Shown piece after piece: positions 47,426 to 58,050 of a stretch of DNA of 64,000 nucleotides (position 1 is its first letter; each line of letters starts with the position of its first letter). The position numbers and the translations under genes were made by a program. Below the pieces are notes generated by a model. That model saw only the letters and a program-made list of their open reading frames with translations. It made no database searches and was not told where the DNA came from. Source of the stretch: Perognathus longimembris pacificus (taxonomy: Eukaryota > Chordata > Mammalia > Rodentia > Heteromyidae). Where the stretch lies: positions 27,177,983-27,241,982 of the forward strand of contig NC_063174.1 in assembly GCF_023159225.1 (NCBI RefSeq), given 5' to 3'.

Positions 47426-48800
47426 CTGCGCATTAAATTGAACCAGATTTTTTGAGTGGCTTAGTGTTCCATAAAAGTACTTTCATTTCTCTGAATCCTG
47501 CTACAATTTTTCCCCAGCCATACAAGAAGTTGCTCTGGACAAGATACAAGCTTAGCAGCAGGATGCATTACCACAAAGATTATCTTCCTTGCAATTTTCT
47601 TATACATGGATTTCATCTACCTCCAGAAAGGTAAAAGGCATCTAGATCATCCTATCTTTAAAGTCTCACAGGTGACAGGCAGGAAAGTCACCTTATCACA
47701 CATTCATCACTGTAGCTTTTTCCTAAATAGATTCTTCCAGACTTTACCCAAGCTGTTGCTCATTTCTGGTAGCAGCTAAATCAATTGGCCATATTGTACT
47801 AGTTTGCTTCAATGTGTTTGTTTACTAGTTGAAGCCTGCATTAAGAGCAGGATTATTTCATGGTGCTTGGTTGCTTGGCCCTCTTCCAGCTCTCTCCTCT
47901 GCCAGTCTCTCACTGTGAAAAAATGACAATCTCCCTGCATCTGAAAGCATGAATATCTTCAGAGATATTTAACTATATCTCTGAATTCTTTATTCATGTG
48001 AGATTCTCTATAGTCACTGTTTGAACTCTGTGGCCTGAATTTAGGCAATCGCTTATCACAAAGAACTATGCCAAGTGCATCTTTATCCCTTTTAGCTTCC
48101 AGTCACAGTGTTGGCCAATGCTCTTCCCTTTCTTTGTCCTGCTATTGTGTTGCAAATGAAACATGTGCAGCTCTTTGAGCAAACACAAAACTAAGATAGG
48201 AACATGTTCTTATCTAAAATGTCACTTTCCCAGTATTCTTTCTGGGTTGTTCTTCATTAAATAAAATTCTACTGAATTATAATATAAACTATTCTGAGTC
48301 TTATGGTTTTCTATTCTCTCTCTCCTCTCTTTCTCTCTCTCTCTCTCTTCCTTGCCAAATCCCATGGTTTCTAATTAAAATATTAAAAGGTGAAATTCAA
48401 ATAGCTTCAAGATCTACTGGTGCTTTTACTTAAGTACACAGGCTTAAAGAAAACATACACCTTTGGACAATAAGAGAGGAAAAACTTTTTGAGGCTATAC
48501 TACAAAGACTTCAAAGAGCATTCCACGGTGTCTTATTTTCTTCCCAGAAAAAATTCTACCACTAATTACTTTTGTATGGAAAAATGAATAATATAAGCCT
48601 CTACTGCTAAAAACAGCTAGATAGCACCCATCCAAAGCTGACAGGCCTTTTCCTGAAACCAAATGAAATATTAACCTAGAAAATATCTAGGTGAGAAAGG
48701 CCCACAGAACAAAGCTACAGAATTATTATTCAACAGAGAGTGAGCCATAGCAGGGAACAAAGTTACATGGAAAAAAAATGATTTCCCATATATATGTAAA
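47425..48800. other. Unique non-coding stretch
   Basis: Nothing recognised except a CT-rich patch at about 48315-48350. Confidence 0.45.
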
Positions 48801-48801
48801 G

Positions 48802-48815
48802 GTGTGTGTGTGTGT

Positions 48816-48847
<32 letters not shown>
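48802..48847. repeat. (GT)n microsatellite
   Basis: GT dinucleotides with one TA interruption. Confidence 0.95.
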
Positions 48848-49202
48848 AGAAGATCCACTAACTTCCCTGAATCCATCATGTTGATGGCACCCTTAAAATG
48901 CAGATATTAATCGGGTAGCTTCTAAAGCCTTGCCTTAAAAAAAGGAATCACTGCAGTAATAAAAAAAAATGTATTAATTAAGCCCAGTAGAATTACGACA
49001 GAAATGAATTGATAAAGTTTTTTTTAAAAAAGGGTGAAATCCCACCACCTGCGTGGAAATTAAATCACAGCTACTCCCCCAGATCAAGAGAAAAATCGAG
49101 CTTCACTTCGGTGCCTGGCAGACCTCATCCCCACAAATGGAACCCTTGGGCTTGTGTGTTGGGAAGGGGGGAGGGGGCTGGCATCACAGCGCCCCTCGTC
49201 GC

Positions 49203-49224
49203 TCCCCCCCGCCCCCCCCCCCCC
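49203..49224. repeat. C-homopolymer tract
   Basis: Almost unbroken run of C with one G. The minus strand is G-rich and could form a G-quadruplex in the presumed intron. Confidence 0.9.
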
Positions 49225-50000
49225 GCCGCTGGAAATCGCTCTTGGAACAACGTGAGCACATATTCCCTGCGAGACTGCGACTGCGCCTCGCCACCACAGG
49301 AAGAAAGCGGGGTTCGGGTCGGGTGCCTGCTGGGCACAGGAGTGGGCGGGTGGCCCTGCCGCGCCTCCCCCTCTCCCCCTCTCCCCTTCTTGGCTTAGAT
49401 GTCTGATGCCAGCTCCCGGCTGTGGTACCTGAGCGGGTGCTTCGCTCTGCCCCGGGTGGAGAACCTCCTGAAGCCCCGTGCTCATGAGTAATTCCCGCGC
49501 TGGCCACGTCTCAACCACCCGGAGTGAACGAGCTGACCCAGCCAGCCAGGGCACCCACGTCTGGGTCAATCGCCCTCGGCCACCCCCCTCTCCCTGAGTC
49601 CCTCAGCCTGCACCCCTATGCGCACCCTGACACCCAGTAGGGCTTCTCGCCCTCGGGCTGACCGTCCGCTGGGGGAACAGCCATGTTTGCCTCTCCCCCG
49701 CCTCCCGGCGTCCATCGGCGCGGGGTGATCGGCCGACGGCGGGCCAGGAGCAAGCGCCCCAGGGGTCCTCTGCGACTCGTCCTCAAACTCCTGCTCCAAA
49801 CAAGCCCAGGGACCCCTGACGGACTCGGGGTTCAGCACCGCGGACAGCGGGTCCCGAGGCCCAAAGGGTGGCGTGGGCAGCGCCGCGCAGGCTGGGCTGC
49901 AGGTGTCCCGACGGACTGTGCGCCTCGCGCGGCCCCGCGGCGCCCCTGCTCGGCCGCCTTCCACCCGAGCCCGGGGCGCAGCAGCCCAGCCGCCGCCGCG

Positions 50001-50006
50001 TCTTAC
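50001..50006 (-). promoter_or_regulatory. Splice donor of the putative first exon
   Basis: GTAAGA read on the minus strand after CAGAAAA; it matches the donor consensus at +1 to +5. It is placed where the conserved-looking codons stop and the frame turns into Arg/Gly/Pro-rich GC sequence. Confidence 0.65.
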
Positions 50007-50109
50007 TTTTCTGGCTGGAGTAACCCGGGTAATAGCCATAGTAGCCTGTGATCCGCAGGATTCGGTCTTCGATGGTGGCCACCCCGTTGGGGGCCGCCTT
50101 GACGTCCAT
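50007..50109 (-). CDS. Putative first coding exon (34 codons), gene not named
   Basis: An ATG at 50109 opens a frame that begins MDVKAAPNG and ends PGYSSQK, followed by one base of the next codon (A). It then meets a strong donor, AAAA|GTAAGA, with GT at 50006-50005. Total coding length is 103 bases, so the exon leaves phase 1. Base use changes exactly across this span: codons for Lys, Asn, Ile and Tyr appear inside an island otherwise dominated by G and C, which is good evidence of protein constraint. The encoded segment holds an acidic-basic stretch (TIEDRILRI) and a Tyr/Gly-rich stretch (GYYGYYPG). It has no signal peptide or membrane segment, so it looks like a cytoplasmic N-terminus. The ATG context has G at +4 but T at -3, so it is not optimal. 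I have a sense that the peptide is conserved in mammals but cannot put a name to it. The next exons must lie to the left, and I could not find one in this window. Confidence 0.62.
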
Positions 50110-50189
50110 AGAGAGCTCGGGGCGGCGGCTCCCGGCGCGACGGGGTGGAGAGCGCGGCTCGGGGACCGGGGACCGGTGCAGGTGTTGCC

Positions 50190-50210
50190 GCCGCCGCCGC
50201 CGCCGCCGCA
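50190..50210. repeat. (GCC)n triplet run
   Basis: About seven GCC/CCG units in the presumed 5' UTR of the leftward gene. Confidence 0.9.
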
Positions 50211-50299
50211 GCCGCTGCGCGTGCTGAGGTTGCAGCTCCGGCTCCCGCGCCCCGGCTCTGACTCCACCGCCCGGCGCAGCTCAGGCTTCGCATCACCGC

Positions 50300-50322
50300 G
50301 GCGGCGGCGGCGGCGGCGGCGG
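50300..50322. repeat. (CGG)n triplet run
   Basis: About seven CGG/GCG units in the presumed 5' UTR or promoter. Such runs are often length-variable. Confidence 0.9.
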
Positions 50323-50429
50323 AGCGGCCCCCACGCGGGCCCGCGTCTCCGTCAGCCTGGCAGCAATCCCGCCCGCCACGGCGCACGGCTGCCCGAACAG
50401 CGCCCCCTCACCTCCGACGCCCACCTCGG

Positions 50430-51035
50430 TCAGGGCTGGGGTGGGCGCCCCACCTGGTTAGCTCTCCTCATTAACTCTTGGGCGCCCCTTCCCTAAGGAG
50501 CAGACCCCTCCCACCCCTTGAGTGAGGGGTGTGTGCTCCTGAGGGGCTGGGGAGGAGGGGAGTGCAGGCGTGGGGTGCACTGTCACTTGGGGGAGATGAC
50601 TCTTCTGGGACGCCCCAGGCTTGATCCACACTTGATATCTGTACCCTCTTGGATGTAAGGATAAACCAGCCATCCTAGACGATCACGGGTTCTTCACAAC
50701 TTATCTAGAGGACCGAGTGTCATTTAAGAATTGTTTTTTTTTTTTTTTAAAGAAATCCCCAGCAGGAGGTATGTAGAGGGTCTGTGGGCAGATCTTAGGC
50801 GTTCAAGCCCCCAGGTCTGACAATGCACCAGAGTCTGCATCCTGCAGAGAAAAGAAATCAAAGGCCCCGGGACCTTCATTTTGCCAAATCCAAACGCTCA
50901 GGGAGAAATGGTTTTCCTTTTTTTTTTTTTTTTTGCCAAAAACATCAGAAGGGAGGCCTTTCAAACGGTAAATATAACGCGAGCGCCTGCAAGTCTAGAC
51001 ATTTCATCCTGAGCAAGTCTTCAAGCTGGGTGATC
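50430..51035. other. CpG-island shoulder, unique
   Basis: GC content falls towards background. Two T-rich runs (about 50735-50748 and 50918-50934) occur without flanking SINE sequence. No exon is evident. Confidence 0.5.
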
Positions 51036-51039
51036 AGAG

Positions 51040-51094
<55 letters not shown>
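51040..51094. repeat. (AC)n microsatellite
   Basis: Pure AC for about 54 bases. The frame over it encodes an alternating THTH or CVCV run and is not a gene. Confidence 0.97.
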
Positions 51095-51097
<3 letters not shown>

Positions 51098-51198
51098 AAA
51101 GTGTGACTCTTCTGTATTGAGGAGACACACTGGGTTAAGGATGGTGGGTGGTGAAGATGGTTCTACTCATGGTTTGCAGTCACCGCCTCCTGCAAGGG

Positions 51199-51232
51199 TG
51201 GGCGGGGGGGGGGGGTGGGGGGGGTGGGAGGA
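51199..51232. repeat. G-rich tract
   Basis: Runs of 13 G and 8 G separated by single T, with further GGG. It is a possible G-quadruplex on the plus strand, about 1.1 kb upstream of the putative first exon. Confidence 0.9.
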
Positions 51233-51234
51233 AT

Positions 51235-53700
51235 GCTTTAAAGTTTCCTCTCACAAAGGAAAAGGGAGTGAGTTGGGGTTGGTGGAGAGCAAGCTGTTTA
51301 TCAGGTTAGAAGTGGTCGCCTTGACTTTCCAAGCAGGGTCAACGTGACATCCCTGTCACATCCCTGTCAAGTTTCACATCTCTAAAGCTAAGAGAAAAAA
51401 AGCAGAGACAAGAGCCCTTCTCCAGTGTCTCCAAGCTTCTCCTCTATCAGGTGTGGACTCTTAGGAGGAAATCAGTGCACAAACTTCTTTCATAAGATGA
51501 ATGAAGTTTAAGAGTATGAAAATGCAGTGTTAAATTTCACAATCCCAGAGTGTTCTCATCTAGACAGAAAGGCAAAGAGTCTTGAGAACAGACGGAATCT
51601 GAGATGATTGTGGCTGGAAGGAGAGAAACCAATTTCCGCTCACACCTGCTTTCCGAGTTAGGAAAGAAGGGTGGATGGAACAAAAAGGCCAAAGGGACTG
51701 AAAGCAAAATGCAACCCTAATGCACTGGCAGAGAACTCAATATTTAAATTAAAAATGAAATGGTAAGTTTGTATATATATATCCCCCCAACACACCTGGA
51801 AGTAATTTTTAGCACACAATTTGTTGTATTATTTCTGTGGCAACTTTACATTAAATAAAGATATTGCACACAGGAAAATATAGCAGTCACATTCATTTAT
51901 AAGTGTCCTTTGGTTCATAGTTTCTATAAGAATAAAATCTGTTATTACATCTATTACATATTTAATACAATCCATTATACCACTTAGCACATTAATATAG
52001 GCATTCCAAAAGACAGAAATCAGAAAACAACTCAAACAAAAACCTCCTAATGTAATAAGAATATAAATTTGCACAGACTTTAAAGGCAAGTGACTTTACC
52101 ATATATAAGTTTATAAATTACCATAATCAAAGTATAAATGACACTAATTGTGCTGTTTCCTTCTTAGTTTTGCTTTGTTTTCAGAAATTTCCAGAGAAGT
52201 AGGTAGGAATGCATTTAACTGGATCTAATCATTAAATAATCAAAGCATTTTATCCATAAGAATCTATGGTTTGGAGGGAAGGGGTCTTGAGGGTTTTTTG
52301 GTTTGGTTTGGTGATAGAGATCCGACCCAAACAATCTGGATTCTACCACCAAATAGCTCTGGACGCTATGCTTTCTAGAAGACACAGATATAGAAGTAGA
52401 TGCGGATAGAGGTATATTCTCAGATTGACCTAGAAATAAAATCTTAAATAGCAGAGCATTCACAAATGTCTTTGTAATTATGTGTAACAGTCTAGCTGAA
52501 ATAGTAAATGCAGGTTGATGTTGTAATCTAGGACACACTTCTTTTTAATGGCAGGAAGCAATATCCTACAATTATAAATTGTTTAAAAAGTTATTGACTC
52601 ATTGAAGGATTCATTTCACATAGACATTTCCCCTAGTAATTATATATCATAACTCAATTTGCAAAAATTTGACTTGTGTGCAACTCTTTAGAAATATCTT
52701 CAATGTATTAAACTAAGGGCATCTGTGTAATTCCAAGTGAGTTTTGATATCTGGGACACATTTATTTCAATTATCTGGTTAAGTCAGATTAAATATTTAT
52801 TTTAATTGAGTATACAACATCTATTTATGTTATTAAAATGCCATAAAATCTGCAAAATAGTTCCTGTGATAGGCATTTCCAATTCTTTGTGTCTGCTGTT
52901 AAAAATAGCTATACTAGGTAATAACATTAAGAACCAAATATGATCACTGGTAATCAATTCTATCCAAAGATAAAATCTGACATAAGATGCCTTAAAATAC
53001 CACATTGTTCTTTATACTTTGGAAGGGCTAGTGGAATAAAATCCTTAAAATCTGGGTGCAGCTAGGTTTCAGAAAATCTGGCTTGCTTCCACTTCTCATG
53101 GCAGGAGTCAGTCCCTTAATCGCTCAGATTCCCCTTTCAAAGTTACCAATGAAAGATGTCCAAGGAGGGGACATGATATCTTTTCACCCGCTGGGAAATA
53201 AATATAGTGTGCCTACCTCCTTGAAGAGCCAAGAATATTTACACTTGTGTATTTGAGGGCAAATGTTGCTTGTACAGTCATTTTCACTGCTCACAAAGAT
53301 TTGACCCCGGATAGTTTGCACAATGTTAGTGTTTTCAAAGCCAGGTGGCTGGATGCCAGCCAACCAAGTGATAAGAAATGGCACCTGGGAAAGAAAAACA
53401 ACCAGGTCTTGATATGCCATTTTTAAGAAAAGCTATTTTGAATACTTATTAAGTCATCCACTGCCCCATTGGGAATGCAGACAAGGCCTTTCTATTCCAA
53501 TCTGAAGCAACCTTAGGCATTGCTAATTTACCTTTCAGCTGGAAGGAGGTGGGGACCAGAACTTAGGGTGTCTGTCTGGGAAATCAGGACAATGTCTACT
53601 TCTCATTGACCTCTCATGCCTGAATTCATACCAGGACTATTTCTTTGGAAATGTATTGCAAATCCTTTGTAGGAAGTCTTAAGTAATTTTAGCAAATATT
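51235..53700. other. Unique AT-rich stretch, few repeats
   Basis: I recognise no interspersed repeat in about 2.4 kb directly upstream of the CpG island, unlike most of the window. No gene is visible either. Low repeat density beside a promoter can reflect regulatory constraint, but this was judged by eye only. Confidence 0.45.
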
Positions 53701-53801
53701 TAAAATTTTAGAATTTGTTTGTGCTCTGGTTGTCTCTCCCTTTCTCTCTCCATGTCTGTCTCTCTATTTCTCTCTGTATCTTTTTATCTGCATGTCCGTT
53801 T

Positions 53802-53804
<3 letters not shown>

Positions 53805-53845
<41 letters not shown>
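53805..53845. repeat. (GT)n microsatellite
   Basis: Pure GT flanked by CT-rich sequence on both sides (about 53735-53930). Confidence 0.95.
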
Positions 53846-53849
<4 letters not shown>

Positions 53850-53937
53850 TTCTTTGTATTTCTCCCTGGCCCTATGTATATATGTCTATCTATTTCTCTC
53901 TCTCCCTCTCTAGGTCTTTTTCCCTCTCCCTCAGTGA

Positions 53938-54048
53938 TATAGTGCAGTTGTTTAGAGCAAGAACTTTGAAACGAGATTGCCATAGAGCTGATATCTGACC
54001 TCATCGTTTTCTAGCTATGTAATCTTGAATAAGTCTCATGAACTATGT
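53938..54048 (+). mobile_element. MIR relic
   Basis: 'gtttagagcaagaactttga', 'gatatctgacctcatcgttt', 'tctagctatgtaatcttgaa', 'taagtctcatgaact' are in MIR order. Confidence 0.7.
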
Positions 54049-54235
54049 CTAACACAATTTTTTTAAGAACTTGCAATTTTTAATCAGTAAATTACAACTT
54101 TTAGTCAAGGAAAAGTAATTAATGATATAGGGAAAAAGAATCCTCCTTAAGTAATTCTCATTCTTTGGCATTAATACAATCAGTTAAGAGCAAAACCCGA
54201 ATCCTAAACCCAAGTGTTACACCAAGTGCCAATTC

Positions 54236-54266
54236 GAAAAAAACAAAACAAAACAAAAAAAAAACT
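54236..54266. repeat. A-rich (AAAAC)n tract
   Basis: Imperfect AAAAC units; no SINE body is recognised next to it. Confidence 0.8.
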
Positions 54267-54474
54267 TTAAAGCAGTGCTTCCTCAAAGCTCCCTCCCATC
54301 ATCTCTTCGGCCAGTTATCATCAGAACACTAGGATCCTCTCATGTTAACGAAAATGAAAGAATCACAGTTTTCAGCCCTTATGAAATTTAAGTGGACATT
54401 TGCTGCCTTGTTGAATGAAAGCCACACCTGTGTACATAAATCAGATAATCTAGAATGTTTTGTTGTACCATCTA

Positions 54475-54528
54475 AAAAATCTTACCATGTGACACAATTG
54501 TTTTCCTCTTTAAAATAAGATTAAAAAA
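54475..54528 (+). mobile_element. MIR relic, 5' part
   Basis: 'cttaccatgtgacacaattg', 'ttttcctctttaaaataaga' fit the middle of MIR. The 3' part resumes after the SINE at 54533-54749. Confidence 0.45.
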
Positions 54529-54532
54529 AATA

Positions 54533-54749
54533 GTGCCCAGATTTGAACTGAAGGTCTCATGCTCACTTGATTTGATTGCTCTGCTAGTGCTCTACCACTT
54601 GAGTCATGCCTCCAGCCTTGTTTTCTTCTGGTTATTTTAAAGAAGGGGTCTTGAGGACTTTTCTGTGGGGCTGGCCTCAAACTGCAATCCTCTGAATTTT
54701 AGCCTCCCAAGGTGCCTAGGAGTACAAATATGAGCCATCAACCCTCAGC
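54533..54749 (-). mobile_element. SINE of the 7SL-headed group, diverged
   Basis: Reversed: 'cagatttgaactgaaggtct', 'agtgctctaccacttgagtc', 'ggggctggcctcaaactgca', 'tgcctaggagtacaaata'. It splits a MIR. Confidence 0.75.
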
Positions 54750-54751
54750 TC

Positions 54752-54858
54752 AGGATCAGTGTTTCTATTGGATCTGATCCAAGAAATTATTGTAAAGATC
54801 AAATGAACTTGTAATAATTGTTGGCACATAATAAGCATCATAAATTTTAGCTATTATT
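54752..54858 (+). mobile_element. MIR relic, 3' part
   Basis: 'attattgtaaagatcaaatg', 'gttggcacataataagcatc', 'ataaattttagctattat' give the MIR 3' end. Confidence 0.6.
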
Positions 54859-54914
54859 TTGTTCTATGAATACATAGAAGACTCTGAGGTTAAGTTTTCT
54901 CTGTGGAATTGGCC

Positions 54915-55015
54915 TATGCTCTCCATTTCACAATATTGCTCTGAAGGTTGAGATAATATGTAAAAATATCTTGCCAAGTCCTGACACATAGTAGATGCAA
55001 AATAATATTCATTTC
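54915..55015 (+). mobile_element. MIR relic
   Basis: 'ctccatttcacaatattgct', 'ctgaaggttgagataatatg', 'caagtcctgacacatagtag', 'atgcaaaataatattc'. Confidence 0.65.
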
Positions 55016-55019
55016 CTTC

Positions 55020-55640
55020 TTTCTACTCCACCCTTGCTGTCTATTATCTATTACTAAAGTGAATTCATACATCACACTTCATTCACACCGTTAGGAATTC
55101 TCCTGTAGCAGTCTTGTTCACTGTTCTCCTTCAATCCTTCCAACTAAGACAATGATCAGAGACATGGGTGCTGTGTGCTTGTGGAACAAATGCATCTTAG
55201 AAAAGAGGAATTGTTCATTGTCAACAGTTGTTCCTGTTCATTGAGAATCCAGGAGAACAGAAAGAGTTTGTTTCTGAGTGGAATGGAAAACAAGATTGGT
55301 GGGACCAGACATGTGACTCATGTCTGTAAGCCTAGCATTCAGGAAAAGAAAAAAGAAAGATTGCTGTCCCCAACTCAGTTGCTAGAGAGGAAGAGCAGCT
55401 AGAGAGGACCCAGAGGGTGGTGCTCTTCAGGAGGCTCCACTGTGAGTCCCTGGGCTCCTCACCTTCAACAAAGTGATTGCTGCCTCCCATCTTGTCCAAA
55501 GCAGCAGGAGCTCCAGCTGTAGAGGACCACATGTGGCTTGATTCATGCACATTTCCACAATGCCCTGGGAGCTAAAGACTGTAGCTTCTCCCTGGCATAA
55601 GAATATAGAGCTAGGGAGTGAGTGCCTCTAACACAGAGTT
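55020..55640. other. Unique non-coding stretch
   Basis: Only a faint SINE head piece near 55303-55345 ('gtgactcatgtctgtaagcc') is visible. Confidence 0.4.
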
Positions 55641-55643
55641 TGC

Positions 55644-55646
<3 letters not shown>

Positions 55647-55715
<69 letters not shown>

Positions 55716-55754
55716 GTCTCTCTCTCTATATATATGTATATATACATATATATG
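55647..55754. repeat. (CT)n followed by (TA)n palindromic tract
   Basis: About 80 bases of nearly pure CT run into an AT-rich tract whose core 'atatatatgtatatatacatatatat' type sequence (about 55729-55754) is an inverted repeat. Confidence 0.95.
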
Positions 55755-56028
55755 AATGAAATGGGATCTCAGAGTATGATTTTCAGTAATTTAAAGCAAA
55801 TAAAGGTTTTCAAAATCCTTTCTGAACAGCTGTGTTGGTGGTTATATATTAAAACCTGCTACATACTCATTTAACAAGTAAGCCTTCCTGTAATTTAAAT
55901 GCCTAAAAAATGTTATACATAGCACAATACTCGCATGTATGTCAGACTTGCTGTTATGTATTACACAAGGTTTAACATAACATTAACTAGAAAAACACCA
56001 AGTTTATGGGGCTAGTCATTAGTATTAT

Positions 56029-56269
56029 CTTGTTTGTTTTTGTGCCAATACTAGGGCTTGAACTCAGGACCAGAGCATTCTCCCTTAGCTTTTTTTCCCA
56101 AGACTGATGATGTTCTACCACATAAGCCACGTCACTTCTGTCATTTTGCTGGTTACTTAGAGATAAGAATCTTTTGAATTTGTGTACCCTGGCTTCATTC
56201 AAACTGTAATCCTCAGATCTCAGTCTCCTAGGTAGCTAGGATTACAGTTATAAGCCACTAGAGTCTGGC
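56029..56269 (-). mobile_element. 7SL-headed SINE with tRNA-like tail
   Basis: Reversed: 'ctagggcttgaactcaggac', 'gatgttctaccacataagcc', 'agagataagaatcttttgaa', 'aggtagctaggattacagtt'. Flanks CATTAGTATTAT (56017-56028) and CATTAGTACTAT (56270-56281) are a target duplication with one mismatch. Confidence 0.9.
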
Positions 56270-56284
56270 CATTAGTACTATTTG

Positions 56285-57425
56285 CCAAGTATTTATGATC
56301 CTCCCCCATTTTAGGCCCAGGATGGCATTTCATCTCCTGCCCCCTTGTGGTTGTGTGAGTCTATGCAATTGATTCTGGATGTGAATGAAAAGGAACAATC
56401 TCATGCCAGTGGAGCTAAAGCAAGACAGTTCTTTCTCTCATGATCACCAACATTCAATATGATTTTTACAAATTAGAAAAGGTAACAGAACAGATTAAAA
56501 AGAAGTCTCAATTCTTTCCATAAATACTACACTGAATTTACAAATCTTATTCTTTTCATTTGTTCTTTTGCAAAGACATACTATGTATACTTAAGTATAA
56601 TCAGTGATATTTAAGTGATTTATCAGTAAACTATGCAACAGACAATATAAAACGTTGAAAAGAAATGTGTGAGTGGAGCAGAAATCATAGAGAATAGAAA
56701 GTTCAAGCTCATTGGAATGTATCCATAAGACAGAGGCTTGAAAATATATGATCAATACATTCACATCTTGAATGATAAACTATTGCCAAAAGCAGTCCAG
56801 GAATGGCTTTGTCTTTTGCTTCAAGGATTATTAATTTTCAGGTAATATGTTTGTAAGGTTTTATTTCATCATCATTTTTAGTGTCTGTGATACCTATCAA
56901 AAGAAGTTGTTCTTCAAATACCATGATATAGAAGATGGAAACTGGACATTTATCTTATTTTTTCCCTAACTTTCCAGAGGAAGGAAACCCTCAAGTGAGG
57001 AGCTACAAGTACTCTATCAAACACCTTTTATGCTCCAGTTTACTTTCTCTTGGATCACTTTTGGAACCCCAGCTCTGTGTGGATTTCCATTGACTTCAAA
57101 CAGTACAGAGCTGACAGCATCGCAGCCAGTGCCATGTACCTCTAGCCTCTGGCCCCAGGGCTTCCTTTCTGATGCAGAGACATGAAAGTGCACCTGCTTT
57201 TGTAGCCTGAAAGTGCAGGGGACAGATGTAACACTGGACAAAACTGTGATAATAGGAGATAGGAAGTGGCATGTAAATTCTCCTTTCTATTCTGGATACA
57301 CTACCCAGAGAAGCTGTTGCTTATGTAGGCTCTTGGTCACACAAACAAGTTAATCCATCACCTAGTCAGTCTGAATGCTAAATCATGCCCACCTCAGGGG
57401 CATAAATATCTGAACTAGCTCTTTC
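56285..57425. other. Unique non-coding stretch
   Basis: No exon recognised. The minus frame at 57017-57241 has no known domain. Confidence 0.45.
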
Positions 57426-57429
57426 TAAA

Positions 57430-57655
57430 GACATTTCTCTGAGAAGCCTCCTCTGGTGACTCTGTACTCCCCACATGTCCCACTGAATCAGGGGCCAGGG
57501 ATTTCTTCAACACAGCTCTTCCTTTGGTGTGGTTGCTTTTGTCCATGCTTCACACTGAAGTTCTTCCCAAGCAGGGACTACATTTTGTGCCCCACTGTGT
57601 AACAAGTGCTTCTCAGGGTGCCTGGAACACATCAATCAGGCAACCAAAACACATT
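57430..57655 (+). mobile_element. L2-type LINE relic
   Basis: 'catttctctgagaagcctcc', 'cccaagcagggactacattt', 'cagggtgcctggaacacat' follow the L2 3' end in order. Confidence 0.65.
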
Positions 57656-57919
57656 GAGGACCTAAAAAAATCACCATAGTAAATGGAAGCTTTCTCCAGT
57701 AGCAATGGATTTCTCACAGCAGAGGCAAGGTACAGACACTGAAGGTAGTTGGACTTGAGTGACTCAGAATCAGGAATGTCACAATTTTCACAATGGGAGT
57801 TTAAAATGAGGAAAGGGAGCTGAGGATGCCTCAGGTGATGGCTCAGGTGCCTGCGGAGGGCTTCATCTCCTTCCCCTGATGCTGGATGACAGCTGCACTT
57901 ATGTCCTTCCTTAGGACAG

Positions 57920-58050
57920 TCAGACCAAATCTACCTGTCCCCATCCCTCCCTGAAGCCTTTCCCAATCAGATTACTCAGTTGACTTCCTCCCCTTCTTTA
58001 TGTGTTTCTCTGACTATACCCTGGGTTCAGCAGACAAATGGAATGCTAAT
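57920..58050 (+). mobile_element. L2-type LINE relic
   Basis: 'ctacctgtccccatccctcc', 'ctgaagcctttcccaatcag' fit L2, shorter and weaker than the copy at 57430. Confidence 0.4.

Larger units (their letters stand above)
49150..50430 (-). promoter_or_regulatory. CpG island, putative promoter of a leftward gene
   Basis: Sharply GC-rich and CpG-dense compared with the AT-rich sequence on both sides, with many GC-box-like GGGCGG/CCGCCC strings and two GCC/CGG triplet runs (about 50190-50210 and 50300-50322). I see no obvious TATA box upstream of the ATG at 50109, which fits a CpG-island promoter with dispersed starts. The transcription start most likely lies between 50110 and 50430. The part left of 50006 would be the GC-rich start of the first intron. 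The direction is inferred from the exon and splice donor at 50109-50001. Activity on the other strand cannot be excluded. Confidence 0.8.

Noticed and set aside
49084..50267. Long minus-strand open frames (161 and 233 codons) and plus frames through the CpG island
   Set aside because: GC-rich sequence has few stop codons, the frames overlap each other on both strands, composition is Arg/Gly/Pro/Ala-rich low complexity, and one starts at a GTG. Only the 34-codon frame ending at a donor looks constrained.
50823..51347. Plus-strand 174-codon open frame
   Set aside because: It reads straight through an (AC)n microsatellite as an alternating Thr-His run, and through a poly(T) and a G-rich tract.
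53708..54004. Overlapping frames on both strands at 53.7-54.0 kb
   Set aside because: They are produced by CT and GT repeats and show no stable composition beyond the repeat.
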